From positions 13,318,183 through 13,382,182 of the forward strand of contig CM047431.1 of NCBI GenBank assembly GCA_026168455.1: a DNA stretch of 64,000 nt, read 5' to 3'. Below, piece by piece: positions 1 through 11,622 of this stretch. The DNA is from Theocolax elegans. Its lineage: Eukaryota > Arthropoda > Insecta > Hymenoptera > Cerocephalidae. Every line of letters begins with the position of its first letter. The first letter of the stretch is position 1. The notes under the pieces are model-generated. The model was not told the origin of the DNA. It did not search any database and worked only from the letters and a program-made list of their open reading frames with translations. The position numbers were made by a program, and so were the translations under genes.

Positions 1-1472
1 TGCTTGATTTTCGTGAGTCCCCTTGCCTCTCACGTAGGAATGATTGGCTGTACGGTAATGTCTCTTTTGTGTGGTACTCTTCAAAGCATGGTGCTGCGCA
101 TAGAGGAGTTTCACAACTAGGGCAAATGTATGTTGTTCTACGTGGAGTCTTACGCAAAGAGCACAAGTGGCATCTTCGACTTGTACTTTGCCTCGGGAAA
201 TGGCGGCCAACTAATCGAATGAAAGAGTCATTGTAAGGAGAGATGCTTGCAGAAGGATCAAGTTTCAGTAATGGTCTAACAACCTGTAATCTAAATGAAG
301 GAAATGATATAGCTTTCACGTTTCTCATTTTATACAACGCATGAGCATTGGATAGACAAAGATCAATAAGATGAAAAAAAAACTTTCGATACCATTTCAT
401 TGTTTTGCGCACTGTTTCTGTTGTAGATAATTGTCTATCAACATTATCAATACCACCCATATTTTGATTATAATCGTGGACAAACCTTGGCTTTATAATA
501 TCTTTATTTGTTAGGTAACATTTTTTTCCAGTTGCACAGAATTCAAGTTCGTGCACAGTTGTAAGCATACGAACGCTACGTTTATCTTCCCACCTCACTG
601 CCATCCACACATCGTTGTGAGAGACTTGTACTTCACCTCGAACTAACTAGCTTTCAAGCTTTGGCATTCCCTTTCAATTTGCTTTCACTGTACCACACAT
701 ACCTGTATCACGATCGTGTAAAAATTCTGCCAAAGTGGGAGATGTATACCAATTGTCTATGTATACAACATGACCCTTATAAAAATAAGATTGTAAAAAC
801 TGAGCTACTATAGCTACATAATAATAGACCTTCATCTATGCATAGATTTTTTCCTGGAGTAAGAACTGCTGAAAATTTGCTTTGCACGTGTTCTATTACT
901 GGTTTTATTTTCACTAAAGGATGATTTTCGATTTCTTCATTATTATGAAAATGTAAACATCGAAGGATGAGAATATATCTATCGGGAGGCATTATTCGGC
1001 CAAAAATTGGAGCGTGTAGCAAAAGATCTGTGGACCAATAACTTTGTAAATCGCCTTTACAGACATGGCCCATTAGAATGGAAAGGCCTAGAAAAGTTTC
1101 CAATTCTGTTTTTGTGACAGGGGACCAAGCTTTCATGTGGGAAGAACGAGTTATGGGATTTTGAGTTGCGTAACGACTGGTTTCCTCTACAATTTTTCTG
1201 AGCAAAGAAGAATCACAAAAGTAATTGAAATAATCAATTGGTCTATTTCCTGAAAAAGAGATATTCGAATTTATTTCGGAGCTACCTTGAAAATCTTTGA
1301 TTGATGGATAAAAATACGCGTTCTCAGACAATTCAGTTTCCTTATAAGAAAAGTCTTCCAAATTGCCTTCCCCGACGTCTTCATTTTTTGCTCCATTGTC
1401 TAAAACCTTGTTTTCTAATACTTCATTTTCTGGTTCGGACTCGCCACTACTCCAAGCTTCATGTTCAGCCAT
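1..1472 (-). pseudogene. piggyBac-type transposase, broken and internally deleted
   Basis: This encoded a DDE cut-and-paste transposase that excises and inserts DNA at TTAA sites. The first 231 codons (1472 down to 777) are open: an acidic N-terminus, then family blocks such as YWSTDLLLHAPIFGRIMPPD and the first catalytic Asp in CIDEG. Directly after that Asp the frame breaks, and about 60-100 residues normally found there are missing. The rest reads in other frames: the second Asp in YIDNWYTSP (near 735-760), the third in GGIDNVDRQ (near 440-470), and a C-terminal cysteine-rich finger (CHLC, CPSC, CAAPC, roughly 70-165). All three catalytic Asp are therefore still visible, but split over frames with at least two stops. 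The 3' end lies beyond the window. The family call is secure, and the protein cannot be functional. Confidence 0.93.
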
Positions 1473-1485
1473 TTTATAGAAGATA

Positions 1486-1516
1486 GAATATTACACTATT
1501 CAATAGTGTAATATTC
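1486..1516. repeat. perfect 15-bp-arm palindrome upstream of transposase start
   Basis: Two exact 15-bp arms (GAATATTACACTATT and its complement) are separated by a single C, 14 bp upstream of the transposase ATG. It could be a transposase-binding or promoter element of the piggyBac copy, or chance in A+T-rich DNA. Confidence 0.7.
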
Positions 1517-2538
1517 AAAAAGTGAAAATAGTAAAAATTATATACTGTGCAAATCCTGGAGACTAATAAGTTATGCATGAGAAGTACCAATCTGCATCGT
1601 ATTATAAATTTATAAATATGAATGAATAAAAAATAAATTAATTTTTTTGAGATTAAAATATTTTTGAAGATTAGACGAGTTTCTGCAATAAGTGATGACA
1701 TTTATTTCGTACTCAGTTGATGAACAACAAAGACATACCAACTCCCAGACCGAAATAGTAAAAAACAGATTTTGTGCTTACGTCATTGATTTTAGATCAG
1801 GCTGAAAATGAATGCCGCAGCATTTTATGTAACCTTCAAAAATATGGTTGAAGCTCGATATTTTATTTTGGAAACTAAAATTTCATCGCGAAATAGACAT
1901 TTTCATGAACAAAGATAATTTTAGGATTTTTTTACTTTTTTCCCGTTTTGACCTCATCAATAACGTTGAAAAGCTAGATCGAACTTTCGCTTATGCAAAT
2001 AAAATACAATACGACCTTGACTGTAAATTTTCAAGGTTAAGGATACCGCAGTGATTTTTTAAAGTATTTTTTATAAACAGTATATAAAATTACGAAAGAA
2101 ATCACTCTAAAATTCTCGCTTCTACTAGGGATGAAATTTGACCTTGAAATACCTATTTTCAAGGTGAATAATATTTTGAGGAATTATAAAACTATTTTAT
2201 ATACATTCAAAACATCAAAATTGATCTAAAAACATTAAATATGTTGTGTATTTTAAGTGGTGGATATATCTACCACCCCCGCAGTCAAAAGGTTAATACT
2301 TGCTTGGTTGTTTAAATCATTTTTATGTGTATTTCTAAAATATTGTTTCAATATAAACTGTTCAATTAGAAAATTTTTTGATATGTTCAAATATAAATGT
2401 CATCTATTTGAAGTTTTTCTGCACGAATGATAAATTTTGATCAATTGCAAAGAACGTGTATTTTGTATTTTTTTCGTCAATTTGACGGGTTTTCTATGTT
2501 TATCTTCAAAAATATTGTTTAGAACGTAAAATGTCTAA

Positions 2539-3395
2539 CCCTTTTCGGCCCAGGTGGACACTTTTTCAATACGTTTTTGTGCATTAAATATAATGATAAA
2601 AATTTCCGATGTATTTTTTTCTGTTCTTTCGAATGCCGTTGTCAGAATTAGTGTCAAACTCTTTTTAAAAAAGTTATAAACCAATTTTCCCAAAAAAATG
2701 CCAAATTTTCAGACTTATTTTGTTTAAATGCATTATTTACTCGATGAAAAGCTTTTAGAAATGGTCTTAGAGACATAGATATCGTGACAGGAGTGACTAA
2801 GCTTCGAGATGTATTTTTTATTTTGTAAAAATTTAAGATGGTGGCTCCAAAATGGCAAACGAAATATGAAATTTTTACGACTTGTAGGGTGTACCTACAA
2901 AACTTACAGCCTCAAAACCGTTATATGCTGAATATCAAAAGCAATTATCAAAATTTTGGTTGCACATATTGAATCCGGCATTTGAAGTTTGAAATTTTGA
3001 TAATGGATTCGTAATCAGCGAATATAAATCGTAAAAATTTCATGTTTCAGTCGCCATTTTGGAGCCACCAACTTGAATTTTGCAAAACAACAAATACTTC
3101 TCAAAGCTTGGTCACTCCTACTACGATATCTATGTCTCAAAAACCATTTCTAAAAGCGTTTCTTTTAATAAATAATGCATTTAGAGAAAAAATTCTGAAA
3201 ATTTGGCATTTTTTTGGGAATAATTGTTTATAACTTTTTTAAAAAGTGTTTGGCACTAATTCTGACAACGGCATTCGAAAGAACAGAAAAAATGCATTGG
3301 AAATGTGTGTTAATTAAATTTTTTAATTGATTTTTTATCATTATATTTAACACTCAAAAACGTATTGAAAAAATGTCCATCTGGGTCGAAAAGGG
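2539..3395. mobile_element. Palindromic (snap-back) MITE, 857 bp, piggyBac-like TTAA ends
   Basis: The two halves are near-perfect reverse complements meeting near 2967. The ends read CCCTTTTCGRCCCAGRTGG. The right flank is TTAA (3396-3399) and the left flank is CTAA (2535-2538), consistent with a TTAA target duplication carrying one mutation. The ORFs inside are not conserved between arms, so it is non-coding. Mobilisation by a piggyBac-type transposase is inferred from the ends. Confidence 0.8.
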
Positions 3396-3535
3396 TTAAT
3401 AGAAAATAGTTTTGTTATTCTGAGGCGAATATTTCATACATTTGAGATTATTATGTTAGATTAATATATTTTAAAATGATGATACGAAATCTTTTAGGTA
3501 CAATTATAAACAGTACTATAATTTAAATTATTTAG

Positions 3536-3955
3536 GTGCGCTATATCTGGAAATAGGATCATAAGCATCTCACATCATGTGAAAAGTACCATAAAAATAT
3601 TAGTCATTCCGGTTAAAAACTTTTTGAAATATTTTTCAAGTAATAGTTACATAAATATCATGTAACGATCTTTGTAAGTCTCTAACGCCAAAAATTTTCA
3701 AAAAGTGTATTATACACAATGAGAAAAGTTTTGTGTTATATATACATAAGATGGATATATTTCGAGATAATTAATATATAATGAACAAAACCATTTTTAC
3801 GAGAAAGGTAAACATCTCTGTAACTGTGACGGGGCTTGAACGATATATCTGGAAATAGAACCATAAGCTTTTCATATTATAAGGAAATTACCATAAAATT
3901 TTCTACCCAATCGGTTGAAAACTTTTTGAGATATATGAGGAAAACCACTTTATTA
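3536..3955 (+). repeat. Two diverged direct copies of a ~115-bp sequence
   Basis: 3538-3650 and 3839-3950 share blocks such as ATATCTGGAAATAG, CCATAAGC, TACCATAAAA and GAAAACTTTTTGA in the same order. There is no coding sense in any frame. It is an old A+T-rich repeat of unknown family. Confidence 0.6.
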
Positions 3956-4019
3956 AATATCAAATATATAAATTACTCCAATATTACGGTCATGCCCAAA
4001 TATATATAGTAAATTATGG

Positions 4020-4870
4020 AAAACCAAAGGTATAATTTCTAATCATGGTACGCAATATACTAGTGAAAAACGGAAAAATGATCTAGAAAGGCAAATATAA
4101 AAACAATTTTCTCATCTATTCGACACCCACAAAGTAATTCAGTGAAAGAATTATCAAGGAACTTCCCCGAATGTTTAAGTCAATTTTAACAAAGCATGCA
4201 AGTTGGGCAAATGACATAGAATGTTTTAAAAAATTTATTAACGAAACACACCATGAAACAACGGAGTTTCCACCTATAGATTTACATTTTGATTTAAAAT
4301 GTGATATAATTAAATATTTTAACTAAGCACTAAGCAACCATGTAATATGACTCTATACAAAATTCCAGGTCAATAATAAATGTACGATTTTCCATGATTT
4401 TTCAGTATAGAAATATTTTATGATGTTCTTGTTGTATTGACATCAAACTTTATAGAATTACTTATTAGATATTTATTTAGTGTTTTTGTATTCGGGTTTT
4501 GGTTAAAATTGGGTATTTTTTTAAATAAATGCAATAACTATGTTTTTTGCTTAGTCGGTAACCTACCAAGTATACCAACTTCTTAAGTGACGAATAAAAA
4601 TTAAAAATTGTGCGAGGAAAAATGCATCATTTTTTTAAAATACAGAGCAGAAAGAAAAAATAATAAAAAATAAAAAAAAATTTGAAATATGCGATTTAGT
4701 ATTAATAAAAGCGTTAAATGTATCAAACATTAACAAAAAATAACAGTAAAATTTATGAATTTACACAAAGGACCTTATAAAATAATTAATTGTTACGGTC
4801 CTGATACATATTTATTATATGATAAAGAAAAATTATGTGAACGAGAAAAGTTCCATATAGCCAAGTGAAG
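4020..4870 (+). pseudogene. Ty3/gypsy integrase C-terminal remnant
   Basis: Translated fragments across frames match the second half of an LTR-retrotransposon integrase: ISNHGTQYT (around the second catalytic Asp, here Asn), SSIRHPQSN with a following Glu near 4110-4145, and a helical block ending PIDLHF near 4280. After a decayed A-rich stretch come FEICDLVLIKALNVSN (4680-4730) and KGPYKIINCYGPDTYLLYD (4775-4830), the usual C-terminal DNA-binding tail. Several frameshifts and stops break it. It is not the Gypsy-A or Gypsy-D family further right, because the C-terminal tail differs. The rest of pol is absent, so this is a 5'-truncated dead copy followed by its LTR. Confidence 0.75.
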
Positions 4871-5007
4871 GTACTACTAGAAGGTATAACATGTAAAAAT
4901 CTAAATAATTATAAGAAAACAAATTTTATTGTGAGGAGAATTAAATTCTGAATAAATGAAAAGTAAATAGAACCTCGGACTCTCGGGCTAGGTAATTTTC
5001 GCGGAGG

Positions 5008-5427
5008 TGTAATAATTAACTTAAAGTAAATTGGCGAGGTTGATGAGATGATGTAATTCGGTGATTTTGAGATAATAATGTGAATTTACGGTATTGATGT
5101 ACGGATGTAAATTGATGTAAAAAGTTCATGTGATCTCACGATATCGCAAGAATGATGGTATTGGAAATTGACGGAATCTATATGATGTGAGAATAGTAAG
5201 CATATTTGTCGGATTGCTTATGAAATTCGGGGTTAATAAATCAACCTCAGACAATTATTTGTATCATTTTCTTCCTATAAGCATGAGACTAAACAACCCG
5301 CCATTTTCTTGTTGGCGGAAACGTACCCACATATTAACGAGAGTAACTACTCAACCGGCAGCTGGTTCTCTTAATATATATTATTAAATTTACCCGTTTA
5401 TTCGTACGCGGAGATAGCGTTGTTACA
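5008..5427 (+). repeat. Candidate 3' LTR of the 4020-4870 integrase remnant
   Basis: The segment starts TGTAATAATT just after a purine-rich GCGGAGG and ends GTTGTTACA, giving TGTAA/TTACA termini. It lies on the correct side of the integrase remnant. The second LTR was not found, so the boundaries rest on termini and position only. Confidence 0.5.
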
Positions 5428-6149
5428 ATACATTAATAGTATTATAAGGTTTGTATTGCATAGAATTTATTAAAATTTCATTATTATTAGAAATATTATG
5501 ATGGCTAGCGTTCCAAGAATTCGATCATCTCCGATAGAAAACGCTGCATCAAAAGAGATGAACATATTTTCACGACAGATTCTCAATAGCCCACGTACCT
5601 CGAGGTGAAACCAGCAATGCACGTGGCTTAATACAATAAGAGCCGAAACCCTACACTCACCCATATGAATATACTACGAGCAGCTGCTGCGATGGCAGGG
5701 TGCGCCTCTGAGTATTTTTCTTCGAAACATACGCACATAACAAACACTAATTAAAACACTGAAAAAAACACTCACATAATGTGACAAGGTGGAGAAATGT
5801 TAACCAAAATGTATTGTTTCTTTTGGTCTAATAATCTTAAAATTCTTATTTTCTTCATAACTTTGCTTCAAATTAAGCAATTTGAGCTTTTTTTCCGAAA
5901 CTTATCTATTTGAACTCAACTTTCTTCTGGTTTTTGGTTTGAGTACCTATCATTATTCGTTTTTGAGTTATAAGCGATCAAATTAGAAGTAATTTTTACT
6001 AATATTATTTTTAGATATCGAATAACTCCCGTAAAAGTGGCCATTGGCAAGAGATAGCTTGGCTTTCTTCACATTTTTATATTATAAAAGATATACCAAA
6101 AGTAGGATAATATTCGTTTCCCGGAGGTTAAGTACTCCCCTTGTTAGTT
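5428..6149. other. Unassigned spacer
   Basis: A+T-rich DNA with a somewhat GC-richer patch at 5560-5720. Reading frames are short and match nothing I recognise. I see no repeat termini. Confidence 0.6.
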
Positions 6150-8390
6150 GCCATAAAAGAGCAAGACGCCAAGTCAAGAAGATGCTTGACGCGGGCATCA
6201 TTGAGCCTTCAACCAGCGGATTATCAACTCCAGTGGTGATGACAAGAGAGGATGACCAGTCTAGGAGGTTATATATTGACTTTTGAAAAGTCAATGCCCT
6301 AACAAAACCGGATGCATATCCTTTGCCTTCCATGCATGATATACTGCGCAATTTAAGAAAGGCCCACTCTCCCCTCTCGACATGAACTGCGCCTATCATC
6401 AGATACCGTTGCAAGTCGAGTCGCGTCCTATTACTGCCTTTACATACCCTGGACTGGGACTGTTCCAATTCACGAGAATGCCGTACGGATTGGCCATATG
6501 CAGGGGCGACCTTTCAACGGATGATTGACCAAGTCATAGCACCAGACCAGGCACCGCACGCTTATGCTTACCTTGACAATATTATCGTCGTGTTGAAGAT
6601 ATTTAAGGATCATAAGTGTTAACTACATGAAGTTCTTAGAAGATTGGCTGAAGCTGGACTTTCAATAAACCGTGATAAATAGGTTTTTTGAAAGTCGGAT
6701 TAAATATCTTGGCGTACTAGTAAACCAATAGGAAGTGCGTCCCTATCCCGTCAATATAGAACCAATAAAAGAGTATCCTGCTCCGAAAAATCTTAAACAG
6801 TTTCGCTGCTTCGTCGATATGGCTTCTTGGCACACGCATTTTATGCCAGATTACGCGACAATCGGTATGAGTGGCTCAATGAGCAAGAGCCAGATTTCCA
6901 GCAGCTCAAGGCCCTGCTGATACAGCACCGATTCCGCAGCGTACTGTCCAAAATGGACAGTACACACTGCAGACAAACGCCAGTGACACCGGTATAGGGA
7001 CGATAACCTCAGTTTCTTAGAGCGACACCACTATTGACCCGTGGTATCTTTCATGGGTAAGAGATATATCAGAGAGACCATGGGGTTTTCCCAAATGGAA
7101 AGTGCTAGGGGGAAATCTATATACTTACCGGCCTGATCCTACCTTAGAGGATGTCATGGAAGACATCGAAGCATGGAAAATGGTAGTGCCTCAAGATATT
7201 CGCCCGTCGATTCTCAGAGAATGTCACGACTTAGGTCACGGGTTGTGAAATTATCTTATTAGCCGCGATATTACGCGGAGGTAAGTGACTGCATGCTAAA
7301 ATGTCAAATCTGCCAGCAGTGCAAGGTAGAGTAGCAGTTGCCAAGAGGCTTAATAGGCCGTAGAGTAGTTGAAATACCTTGGCAGGTAGTCGCAGGTGAT
7401 GTGACTGGACCACTACCTTACTCTACCCACAGATTCGAGTACATTCTAGTCTTCCAGAACTTATTCTAATTAAAAAACAAGATGGTCGACGACTACCTCA
7501 AAGAGAAAACAGTGTACCATACGACGACACCTCTTTACCTTCCTCGAGCAACCCAGTAGAGAGATCGAACCGTACCCTAAAAACGACGGTCGCATCATAT
7601 ATAAGAGAAAAACATAGTAGCTGGGACGAGAAGTTACCAGAGTTGGTATTTGCGATAAACACCGCGGTTTAGAGCACAATGGGATGGAGCTAGACAATGT
7701 TGAACTGTGGCCGACAACCAGAGTTGTTCAATACGGACCGGCGAGAACAAGAAGAACTCGCCCAGGAGACAATCAACAACGACATCGGGATTGGTCCAAG
7801 CGGTTATCAAGGCTAACAGAGTTGCATAAAAAAGCATCAGATAATGACGCAACGGCTCAAGTAAGACAAAACGTATATTTCAACGTCGGGCGACGAGCTG
7901 AAAACTGTGAAATAGATGACTTTGTTTGGAAGAAAAATAGAGTCCAGTCCTCCAGCGCACGATAGGTAACCTCTAAATTGGCACCGAAGTACTTAGACCC
8001 TTACATAGTTATCAAGGCAAAAGGCTCTAAGACGTAAATTATTCAGGATGGGCAAAGTGATGAGGAGATGATACACGCCAAACATCTCAAGTCCTACGTG
8101 CCCGACAACGTATTGCCTCTGCCCAAAGTAGACGACGTCGCACAACCGACGGTGGACCGATAGGCAACGAGCGACCCGCTCTCTGCGAGCAAAGTCACCC
8201 CGAGCGAAGATGTGCATACTAGGATCGTTTCCAGCGGGGAGCCGTGGTCCACAGAGAGAGTTCCACCTTAAAAGGGGACAGGTCGTCCGCAAAAAACCAC
8301 TAGGGTGGTCGTTCGTCTGAAATAGGGCCGTAGAACCGCGCACTGGCGATAGACGATTAGACCCACAGCATGTCCGAAGTAAGAACATAC
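6150..8390 (+). pseudogene. Gypsy-A pol, + strand wrecked copy (RT to integrase tail)
   Basis: This copy is colinear with the - strand Gypsy-A pol at 11.1-14.3 kb. In order one sees the RT N-terminal block (QVKKMLDAGIIEPS, then YIDF and NALTKPDAYPLP, 6160-6330), an RMPYGLA block near 6478, the RT/RNase H connection (YPAPKNLKQFR near 6775), the start of RNase H (TNASDTGIG near 6975), the pre-integrase linker (DPWYLSWVRD near 7040), integrase pieces (VVAGDVTGPLP near 7390; a TTTPL block near 7525), the C-terminal integrase domain (7790-8110) and a tail with GTGRPQKTT near 8275. Dozens of stops, frameshifts and internal deletions break it, and most of RNase H and the YLDD region are damaged. Unlike the - strand copy it keeps the MASW block after LKQFR. 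It is a dead, older insertion. Confidence 0.85.
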
Positions 8391-9054
8391 CTAGACGATA
8401 CCAAGGTTAGGAAGTGAAATTTCTTTCTGAAAGCTGTGAAGCTTTGAATCGAACTCTTCTCCGCTATGGAATTAGCAAAATGAGAGTCCTCAGCTTTTCG
8501 TGGATGAGTTTATATCAGAAGTTCCGTGGCCAAAGTTTGGGCATCTGAGCCCTCTCCCGTTCCTGCACCCGCGAATTTCAGATACCCACGTCCAGTGTAC
8601 GTAGAATCTGAGAGGGAATGTAAAGATAGGCTTCATATTCTTAAGTGTATGAAGCTACACCTTATAACGAGAACGAGTGCTGATGGGAAAAGCTCATATA
8701 CGATCAAGAAAGCCCGCGAACAAGCCGCGTAAAGACTAATAATGGTCCGACGCGCTAGCTTGCTGAGGAGAGAGGATAGAGATTACGCGAGTCATCTCGT
8801 AAATACCTGCGTCGCCGGTACCGCCTTCATTGCGAATATGTGGCGAGATAGGAAATCCTCGGTACGGATTCACGCCCGAGTTCTGGAATTCGCGCCGCGA
8901 AGAGTATAGTGTATTGAAAGTCAGCGTACTGTAAAGATACTCTGTTTTCGGCTATTTTACAATTGCTTATTAGAGGAACTCGCCCGCGCGCGCCCGCGAG
9001 GAGATCGCGATTGCTTACGCGTATGTGTGTATGTGAGAGGAAGAGAGAGATAAT
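8391..9054. other. Unassigned spacer, probably 3' flank of Gypsy-A copy
   Basis: No recognised coding region. A 68-codon frame (8526-8732) starting MAKVWASEPSP has no family I know. 8980-9050 is rich in CGCGCG and ends in an AGAGAG and TGATATGATAT stretch that forms the tail of the next element. Some of this may be eroded LTR, but I cannot align it to 9940-11045. Confidence 0.5.
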
Positions 9055-9939
9055 ATGATATGATATAGTCTTTATTTGGGTACAAATTGGGGAAGTATCC
9101 CCAAGTACACTGTGGTAAGTATAAAAGGAACATCTAGATAGATTTTGCGTCGCAAAAACATTAGTTGTACGGTTGAATTAAAATAAAAACAATAAGTATA
9201 ATTAAAAAGCTAGCGCTGACGCCTAAAGGTAACACAAAAATAACTTTTAAATATAAAATATATAGGTAAACAAAAATAATATATACAATAAAAGAAAAGA
9301 ATACTAGTTTAAAATAACACACGCTAAAAACGCAGTTTAAACGCAATAACTAAAATTTAAAATTACTTAAATTACTAACTTAGCCTAACAAAACGAACCG
9401 CGACGTCAGGCGTGAGGCATCTCTGGGACCTCAACATCTGAGGCCTCCCCTCCCCCCGCTCAATCGAGATGTCTAGGCTAATGTTAGGAAGCGAGTTTAT
9501 GATTTTAGTGGCTGAAATGACGAACGACTTTTGGAGAGCTTCGGTTCGGGGAGGAAGGTACATGAGTGGGTTGGGGGCATGACGAGAGGAGGATTTAATG
9601 TCAGGGTTGGAACTAGTTTTAATGAAGTGGGAAGCCAAATAAAGTGGAGAATTATGAGAGATGACGTTGAATGCAAGGGTACTGATGATAAGGTTACGTC
9701 TGAGCTCGGCAGACAGCCATTCCAGCTTGAGACGATAAGGTGTGACATGTGCACGACGTGGTATATTTCGCACGTATAATCAAAATGAGGGAATATTAGA
9801 GATTAAACCAGAGCTTTTCTGTTCTTAAATGATAGTGCCCGCTTAAAAAACCTCATCGAATGCAGAATGGAGATGTGTCTGGACCAGTCCAGACTAGACG
9901 ACAACCAAACACCCAAAGATTTGACCCAAAGACTGGCCC
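9055..9939 (-). mobile_element. 5'-truncated CR1-like non-LTR retrotransposon, copy 1
   Basis: The - strand encodes the C-terminal end of a non-LTR reverse transcriptase: LGVWLSSSLDWSRHIS near 9880-9930, then RRAHVTPYRLKLEWLSAELR (9680-9765) and YLPPRTEALQKSFVISATKI (9500-9565). Three or more frameshifts and a stop interrupt it. The 3' UTR contains CCCAAATAAAGACTA and a hairpin (TTGGGGAAGTATCCCCAA on the + strand, 9086-9103), and the tail is a TATCA-type microsatellite. Copy 2 at 51089-52085 encodes the same protein tail. The clade label CR1/L2-like is inferred from the LPPRTE...A..I..F pattern. Only the last ~250 residues of ORF2 remain. Confidence 0.8.
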
Positions 9940-11045
9940 GGGTGGGTACTGGGAAATGTTAGGCCCCGGTCAGGCCCAATCTGTCCCAACTTACCAACCT
10001 TAATTATACAGTCCCACGATGCGGCCGTGAATCACTTTGATTCCCGTGCAATGCCGTTAACAACGTCACACACATCGTTTGATTTTATACCGTGTGCTGG
10101 GCCCTATGCCCAAAATTGCCAACTAGGATAAACACCGGAGAGGGCGGTATTCGTAGGATAGGACTGTAACCGGTAAAACACTTTCAACAATCGATATATT
10201 AAATTAATTGTCGAGAAAGATTGTCTCGCCGAGTCAATTTATTAAACAAACAATTACAAGATAATAAATTAACTATTAACATATTAAGGGGAGTCGTACC
10301 GAAGACTACCCCCGAGATCAGCGCGAAACAAATCGTTAAAACCTATTAACGGTCGATTTATGGGCAGCCGATCTGGGAATGATCGGCTGCTCAACCCGAT
10401 GGCTATTCGTCACACCGTGTGACGTATGTATCTCTGACGTAGGAAGCTCTGACGTATAGGCTGCCTACATCACGCACGCCATCTCTCGTGAAATGGCTCC
10501 CGCGAACCACCGACCTGTCTACCCGGGCGGGATTTGTCACGAGAGGGGGAAAAAGAGAAACGCTTTCTCACCTGGACCGTACCAGGAACTCAGAAAAATA
10601 TCAACGGGACACGCGGGTCCAACGTAGTGCACCACTCACCTTTGTATTCACGAAACACCGCTCGAAATACGTTGAAACGGCGGGAACGAAAGCGCGTGAT
10701 CTCCCCGTCAATCGCTCTTTCTCTCTCACTCCTCTAAGCGAATTGGCCTCAATCTTCCGTCTATTTCGTGGACGGAATCCAGAGTGGTGAAGGCGTAAGT
10801 CTTTATTCGGTGTGTTGGGTCGTGTGCGGGAAGCCTGCCCGCACCCACACCGTATCGCACACACCCACGCTTCTCCGATAAAACACGATAAAAGAGACCG
10901 TTATCTCGGCCTGTATTTACACCGTGCGCGTGCTATATCGGTACTGCCAGCTGGGCACGCACGATTTTCGCGAGTTCGTGCGCGCGCCGTGCTGTATATC
11001 CTCTTTCACGTTGCTTACCTGATCGGTAACTCGCTTACCGTTATA
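9940..11045 (-). repeat. Gypsy-A 3' LTR (~1.1 kb)
   Basis: 9940-10555 matches 17612-18165 with short gaps, which is what the two LTRs of one element should show. On the - strand the LTR starts at 11045 (TATAACGG, an altered TGTAAC) directly after a purine tract. A - strand AATAAA lies near 10810 (CGAATAAAGACTTACG). 10480-11000 is GC-rich with many CpG. The outer end is eroded (starts at GGTGGGTACTGGG rather than TGTAACGAGGTAGG). Confidence 0.8.
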
Positions 11046-11055
11046 CCCCCCTTCC
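11046..11055 (-). other. Polypurine tract of Gypsy-A
   Basis: The - strand reads GGAAGGGGGG immediately before the LTR start. This is the expected plus-strand priming site, about 90 bp past the end of the pol tail. Confidence 0.7.
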
Positions 11056-11140
11056 AGATTCCGCATACTCTGTATGTGGACTCTGTTCCTCAAAGAACGG
11101 GAAAGAGGGTTAACGAGTTGCTCTTGATCAGGTTTATCAG

Positions 11141-11622
11141 GATGCGAGGAAACTGTTGCAGGCGATTGATCTCTTTGCAGCGCCAGATCGGACAACTAGG
11201 CTCGTCAGAACCTCGCTTTCCGCTTGTTGAAGGCTGGAGCTACAGGTTAACGTGTATTCGGAGGCAGCCTCTTTGAAGGCCGCCTCAGCCTTCAGCCGCT
11301 GCTGGCGCTTTACGTCCGCTTCGCTCGTGAGCCTGGAGGACGCCCTTGTCCTCGTCTCGGGGGTACTGATTCAGTATCTGCATTGGCAGACTGATCTACT
11401 GGTGATCGGCGCTTTACGGTTGTGGTGGTTTTCCGGGGACGACCACGCTGTCGTCTGGGAACGCGGGATCTATCGAAAGACGTACGCGAAGTTTTACGCG
11501 GATTACACCGAGTTCCCTCGCCAGGGGACTCGCTCGCATTGTTCTCCCTCGCCAAGGGACTCGCTCGCATTATTCTCCCTCGCAGGGGAGCATTCGCTCG
11601 CTACAGACGGGCGGCACTTCAC
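11141..11622 (-). pseudogene. Gypsy-A pol C-terminal tail with AT-hook-like motif
   Basis: Past the stop at 11623, coding sense continues in other frames to a stop at 11141. The tail first contains ~31-bp tandem repeats (11515-11605) encoding repeated ENNASESPLAR-like peptides. Then come two basic AT-hook-like motifs, RRQRGRPRKTT (near 11420-11450) and RRGQGRPPGSR (near 11330), followed by a Gln/Ala/Glu-rich helical stretch. The + strand copy has the related GTGRPQKTT at the same place, so the tail is a genuine part of this family's integrase rather than chance. AT-hooks bind the minor groove of A+T DNA, so a role in target choice is plausible but inferred. It is broken by at least two frameshifts. 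Confidence 0.6.

Larger units (their letters stand above)
1..2292 (-). mobile_element. piggyBac-like element, 5' part with putative terminus
   Basis: About 820 bp of A+T-rich sequence lies upstream of the transposase start. It ends at 2292 in a terminus that reads CCTTTTGACTGCGGGGGTGG on the - strand and abuts TTAA (2293-2296). TTAA plus a CCY-rich terminus is typical of piggyBac. The other end is outside the window, so the matching inverted repeat cannot be confirmed. Confidence 0.5.

Noticed and set aside
6082..6468. 128-codon - strand ORF
   Set aside because: Antisense shadow of the + strand Gypsy-A RT remnant.
8526..8732. 68-codon ORF MAKVWASEPSP... as a small gene
   Set aside because: No domain, promoter or conservation signal. 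It lies in eroded retroelement flank.
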